In this document: one piece after another, positions 60,076 through 64,000 of the stretch | How positions within the stretch are numbered: the stretch's first letter is position 1 | Layout: the number at the start of each line of letters is the position of its first letter | Program-made: the position numbers and the translations under genes | Source of the DNA: Phoebastria nigripes | Taxonomy: Eukaryota > Chordata > Aves > Procellariiformes > Diomedeidae | DNA: 64,000 nt | Assembly: GCA_035582835.1 (NCBI GenBank) | Contig: JAYKAV010002788.1 | Location: 1,727,095 to 1,791,094 of the forward strand | Direction of reading: 5' to 3' | The notes under the pieces: model-generated | Told to the model about the DNA's origin: nothing | Database searches by the model: none | Seen by the model: the letters and a program-made list of their open reading frames with translations, nothing else

Positions 60076-61379
60076 TAACCCGGCGCACATCTGGGTGTTT
60101 CTGGGGCGGCTCTGTCTATTCAGGCCCGCCGGGGCATCGGAGGGGGCCCGCAGCTGCCACGGCTCTCCAGCAGCGTGCGACAGGAAAGGGAGAGCTTTCT
60201 CACACGTCTGACACAAGAGGTCGATTGTGGGGATTGCTGGCGGGTGACCTCCCTGCGCCACCGGTGCTGGGGCTGCTGGCTCCTCTGGCACAGGCACCCA
60301 CTGGGAGACCTTCTGCTCTTGCATTACAACGCCTGTAGCATTGGTAAGTGTCCTGTAGCTGCTGAAGACTTGGGTACTTAAACATCTCTCTGAAGTAATT
60401 AGTTGTGTTTTTAAATTACTTACAATTTATGTAGTGCTGTAGGGGATGTGTCGGGTTGTGACAAAGAAGGGAGCGTGAAGCCTGCGGAGTGGGAAGCGTG
60501 GTGGCATCTGCTATTTTTAGACATGCCATGCAAGGTCACCTCCACACTCTCCCTGCACCCAGTGCTGGTGTCTCCTGCCCGCCTGCCCTTCGCGGCGCTT
60601 GGTGGTCTTTGCCATGAAATCCTTCATTTTCTTTCACTCTTCCTTTCCCCTTGTAGCCATCAGGAGATGTCCTTGACAGCACCACGCGCCTTTAAGCCAA
60701 GTAAGCAATAACACAAGAGAGGATTTGCAGCCATTGTGCCTTTTATTGAGTGCATTAAAGGCCTGGGATCAAAGGCTGCCTACTTCCAGCGCTAGAAGAG
60801 TTGCAGTGGCACATTAGTAGGATTTTTTTTCCCTACCAGTTCAAACAGCTATGCAAATTTTCCATTCAGCTTCTATTTTTTCCCTAGGCTCACGGGATGA
60901 GAAAGGATGTCCTCTGAATCCTGGCTTCTCCCATGTCAGACACTGCCTCTCGTTGCTCTTGTCCTGATCCGACCTGGCTGTCATGAAGCTCTGTACCCGG
61001 CACTCTGACTGTTGCGCTGGTCCAGAACATCACTGCCTCTGCCAGAGAGAAACCTTTTGCATTACTGCCATGGGCAAATCCAGTTTCTCTCATGCCACAC
61101 AGAGAAACGCGATTGTGTTTCAGTAGCTCTCTCCCATACACGGTGACAAAGGGAGAGAGGCCCCCTGGGAGACTCCCTATGGCCCTCAGCATCCTGGTAC
61201 CTATCTGTGCACATCAGCATCTCTGTATTTTACCTCCTCTGCTGGACATACTCTCCAGCACAACCTGGGATTGTGCTTGTCTTTCCATAACTGCATCCCG
61301 TTGGTGCCCAAAATCATTAACCACCAGCGTGCCCTTTTCCCCTTCAGCCAGTTCCAGACGAGTTCCCAGTTCACAGCGT
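60076..61379. other. Unique non-coding DNA, no gene seen
   Basis: GC-rich near 60110-60320, more mixed after. Open frames reach about 110 codons and are unrecognisable. The stretch 61310-61380 faintly recalls antisense CR1 ('cagccagttcc') but too weakly to call. Confidence 0.45.
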
Positions 61380-61530
61380 CAGTTCTTGCTGTTAATCCAT
61401 AAACTATAACCTTTACATCGGGTACTGTTCAACGTAATTAGATTTCTATTACATGATGTTCTTTCCTGCAGTTAAACAAGACTTGCTTTACTTAAACAGT
61501 CAGCCCCAGGTGAGGTTTAATTGTAACCTT
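61380..61530. promoter_or_regulatory. AT-rich block (weak candidate element)
   Basis: Contains 'ctgttaatccataaac' (61390-61405), 'acgtaattagatttct' (61434-61449) and 'aggtttaattgtaacc' (61514-61529), that is TAATCC-, TAATTA- and TTAATTG-type cores. No repeat family is seen. Weak evidence. Confidence 0.22.
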
Positions 61531-62108
61531 GGCGTTAAAGCTCTGTGCTTGCACGCCGCTCTCTCGAAGCCTCCGGTCCACCACACCATCGCCTGTACTT
61601 ATCTTGACACGACACGTCAGCAATCATCCGTATCTCTCTGGCAGTGAGACCCAGCCTTGTCCTGCAGGACGTCAGCCCTCTCCCAAGGACCCACTCTTTC
61701 CATGAAGAGAAGAATAAAACCAGGATGGCTCCAAGTCAGGTCACCCTGACTGCAGTGTAAACATGCTACCTGCTCTGGTGCAAGCTGGAGTTGAAAACAA
61801 AGGCACAATAGACCAAACAAGGTCAATACACACAATCTGATCCAATTATACATCTAAAACCAGGGCTCTTTGTGCAACAATTTTTATTTTGTGCTGAGAG
61901 GGAGGGAAAGCAGCCTTACACATAATGGAGCGGCGCTGGGTACTGAAACCCGTCTCCTCTCACATAAAGCAGCAATAATGCCTCCTAAATCCACCTGTAC
62001 CTCAGCTCAGTGTTCATTTACCCCCACTCTTGCTGCTGCCATTCCCTGCGGTTAAAAAATGTTGGTATGCAAGAAAAGTTTCCTCCGGCAGCATGAAGGC
62101 TGCGGCTG

Positions 62109-62118
62109 CCCCCCCCCC
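62109..62118. repeat. Poly(C) tract, 10 bases
   Basis: A pure C10 run, a likely site of sequencing or length ambiguity. Confidence 0.85.
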
Positions 62119-63903
62119 GAGCCCAGTGGCTGCTTTGATGCCACAAGAGCATGACAGTAAGAGAAATGCCTTGGGAAGTGAATCAATAGCGGCAGGCCAG
62201 CCAGCTGCAGGGTGAGGATGGGGTAAATTGCTGGAAGAAACTTTCCCAGCCACCGGAGGAGTTGGGAGAACAATGCGGAGAAGAGGATGTGAGGCACTTC
62301 CCGCCGCTGGCCAGCCCCGCGCCAAGGAGCATCGAAGCGCTATCTTTGTACCCCGTCATCGTCTGGAGGCGGCTTTTGCCGTTTGCTGTGGGTTGCTATA
62401 CTCGTCGGGAATTCGTCGTTTCTTTTAGCTCTCTCTCAGAGATCTAGTCCTGTGTCGACATCTACCCAGCCCGTCCAAGGCAGGGCTCTGGGCCAGACGG
62501 AGAGTATGCTGGTTCCTCTCTAGGATCTGGCTGATAGAGCAGTGCTGATGCTTTTGTTCTTTTCCCATCCCTCTTTCACTCCTCCCATCCCTGAGGGATG
62601 GAGATAGTGGATTTCTTGTTTGTTCTGTTTTCCCATAACCTCTGTCTATTACCAGCCACTCGAATCTCTCTGTATAGATCCTGCAGCACTGCTTCTCTCT
62701 ATAATATTCAAGTGCCTTTTGCAAGTGAAAAAAAAACCCCAAACAACCCAGCCCTGTGATTTTCCTCCCTGCTATCAGGAACCAGGTTTGTTTGTTTTTT
62801 AATGAATGCAGAAGAATGCAGATAGTGGTGAGGAAAAGCTTGGGCAATGAGTTCAGCACTTCTTTATTTAGGCTCCTCCATGTATATCAGCTGAGCCCAG
62901 CAGGCGGCAAAGCAAGAGCTGGATGTTATTTCAGGAAAAGCCTGGTCTTTCATGCTTGAGACAGAGTAGCGTCCCTGGAGGTGAACTCTCCTGTCGTGCA
63001 TGGGTGATTTGGGTGGAAAAAGGACAAGGAATTCCAGCAATGCTGCTTTTCTACTCTCTCTTCCAGGCTTTGCATAGCAGGTGTCCCCAGGGCTGCCCAC
63101 TGCCACCGAGACAAGTCAGAGGGGGTTCACACCTGCAGCTCTGCCTGGCCTGGTATTTCCCACTGCTCCGGTGCCGGGCACTTATGGCTGCACAGGGCCG
63201 GAGACAGAACAGGCACGTCCATGGCGTGATGTGGGAGATGGACGGCGCGTGGCGGTGCTGGGGACTCTGCCACTTACGCCATGTGGGCAGGGCAGCCGTG
63301 CTAGGTGGCACGGGCTGAATACTAATAACAGGTTCATTCCAGCTGCGTGCTTGATGGAAACAATGGACTGAAATCACAGTCACACTGATGTCAACACCAA
63401 AAAGGAAAAAAACCCAAAGTAATGTGCAGATTAAGCACAACATTTCTCTTGACTTACTGCTTGGCACTTCATGCTAGTTTTAGGTGTTTCTACCTTACTG
63501 AAAGTCAAATTTCAGTCTTGAAGCATCACTTCAGCATGAAAAGTAGAAGTGCCTCACATAGAGCAAGCTGCTTAGACTTACAATTTTATTCAAACAACAT
63601 ATATATTTTGGCCATGGCTCTTCGCTGAATTCAGCACAGATTCAGGCTTGGTCAGCCTGAAACTGCATTTTTCAGTGCATAAAATATTCATTGCACTTTT
63701 TTAGTTGGCTCTAGCCATGATATTGTGTGAACCACGTCTTCGCGATACCTCGATAGTTAAAGGCATATCTGTTCTTTGGGATCCAAGCAGCTCTGAGATA
63801 GGTCACCTCTAGTTCCAAACCTGATATTCATTTGCCTGTGGTGAGTGTATTTCTTCCTCAGTCACATAGGATTTTTGCTTCTTTCAAAGTATGTCTTTTG
63901 TAG

Positions 63904-63927
63904 CAGATTTTTATGCAGATTTTTATG
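63904..63927. repeat. 12-base tandem duplication
   Basis: The unit 'cagatttttatg' occurs twice with no gap and no mismatch, which suggests a recent local duplication. Confidence 0.85.
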
Positions 63928-64000
63928 CAAGAACTTATTACTAGGTTGTTTTCTATTGATGCAGAGAAGTCTTTCATGCAATTTGCATCCCATTAACAGC

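Larger units (their letters stand above)
61531..64000. other. Unique non-coding DNA, no gene seen
   Basis: No gene or transposon recognised. It contains a run of 10 C at 62109-62118, a hairpin at 63641-63661 and a tandem duplication at 63904-63927. Open frames reach 144 codons without recognisable domains. The last 300 bases are AT-rich and continue past the window. Confidence 0.5.

Noticed and set aside
61310..61400. Possible antisense CR1 ('tcagccagttccagac')
   Set aside because: No further CR1 landmarks follow in order on either side.

Overview
The window reads as nuclear DNA from a bird, in a stretch between genes or inside a very long intron. The clearest sign is the first 193 bases, the 3' end of a CR1 LINE with the avian-type terminus and the terminal ATTCTATG repeat. 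Four more CR1 pieces follow, older and more like the crocodilian/turtle consensus. Several worn CORE-SINE/MIR-type fragments are scattered through the rest. I see no LTR retrotransposon, no endogenous retrovirus and no bacterial or viral gene organisation. Recognisable repeats cover only about 5-6% of the window, which fits a bird.

I find no protein-coding gene I can support. None of the long open frames shows a recognisable domain, a convincing exon with splice sites, or a neighbour in a consistent frame. The longest span about 275-310 codons at 8140-8964 (+), 19903-20829 (-) and 30219-31001 (-); they lie in GC-rich or low-complexity DNA where chance frames are expected. I also find no tRNA, rRNA or CRISPR array.

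Layout. 1-193 is the CR1 3' end. 194-12450 is unique DNA with one SINE fragment near 5.4 kb. 12.4-25 kb alternates GC-rich stretches with AT-rich, TAAT-rich blocks that look like conserved non-coding elements; the best are 12450-12645 and 18100-18560, and the latter contains a Tigger/pogo-like terminal repeat. 25-39 kb is plain unique DNA. 39.2-42.6 kb is the repeat-rich part: two head-to-tail antisense CR1 fragments, a palindromic MITE-like relic and a sense CR1 tail. 44.5-52.2 kb carries most of the SINE relics. 49-61.6 kb holds the densest series of AT-rich enhancer-like blocks, separated by GC-rich DNA, plus an old antisense CR1 at 55.9-56.3 kb.

If the enhancer-like blocks are real, the window would be part of the regulatory landscape of a developmental gene outside it. 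That is inference from base composition and motifs; it needs cross-species alignment. I did not find a new system here. The observations most worth checking are the enhancer-like blocks, the transposon-derived end inside one of them, an inverted-repeat structure at 21.5 kb beside a C2H2-finger-like relic, and the uneven scatter of single ambiguous bases.
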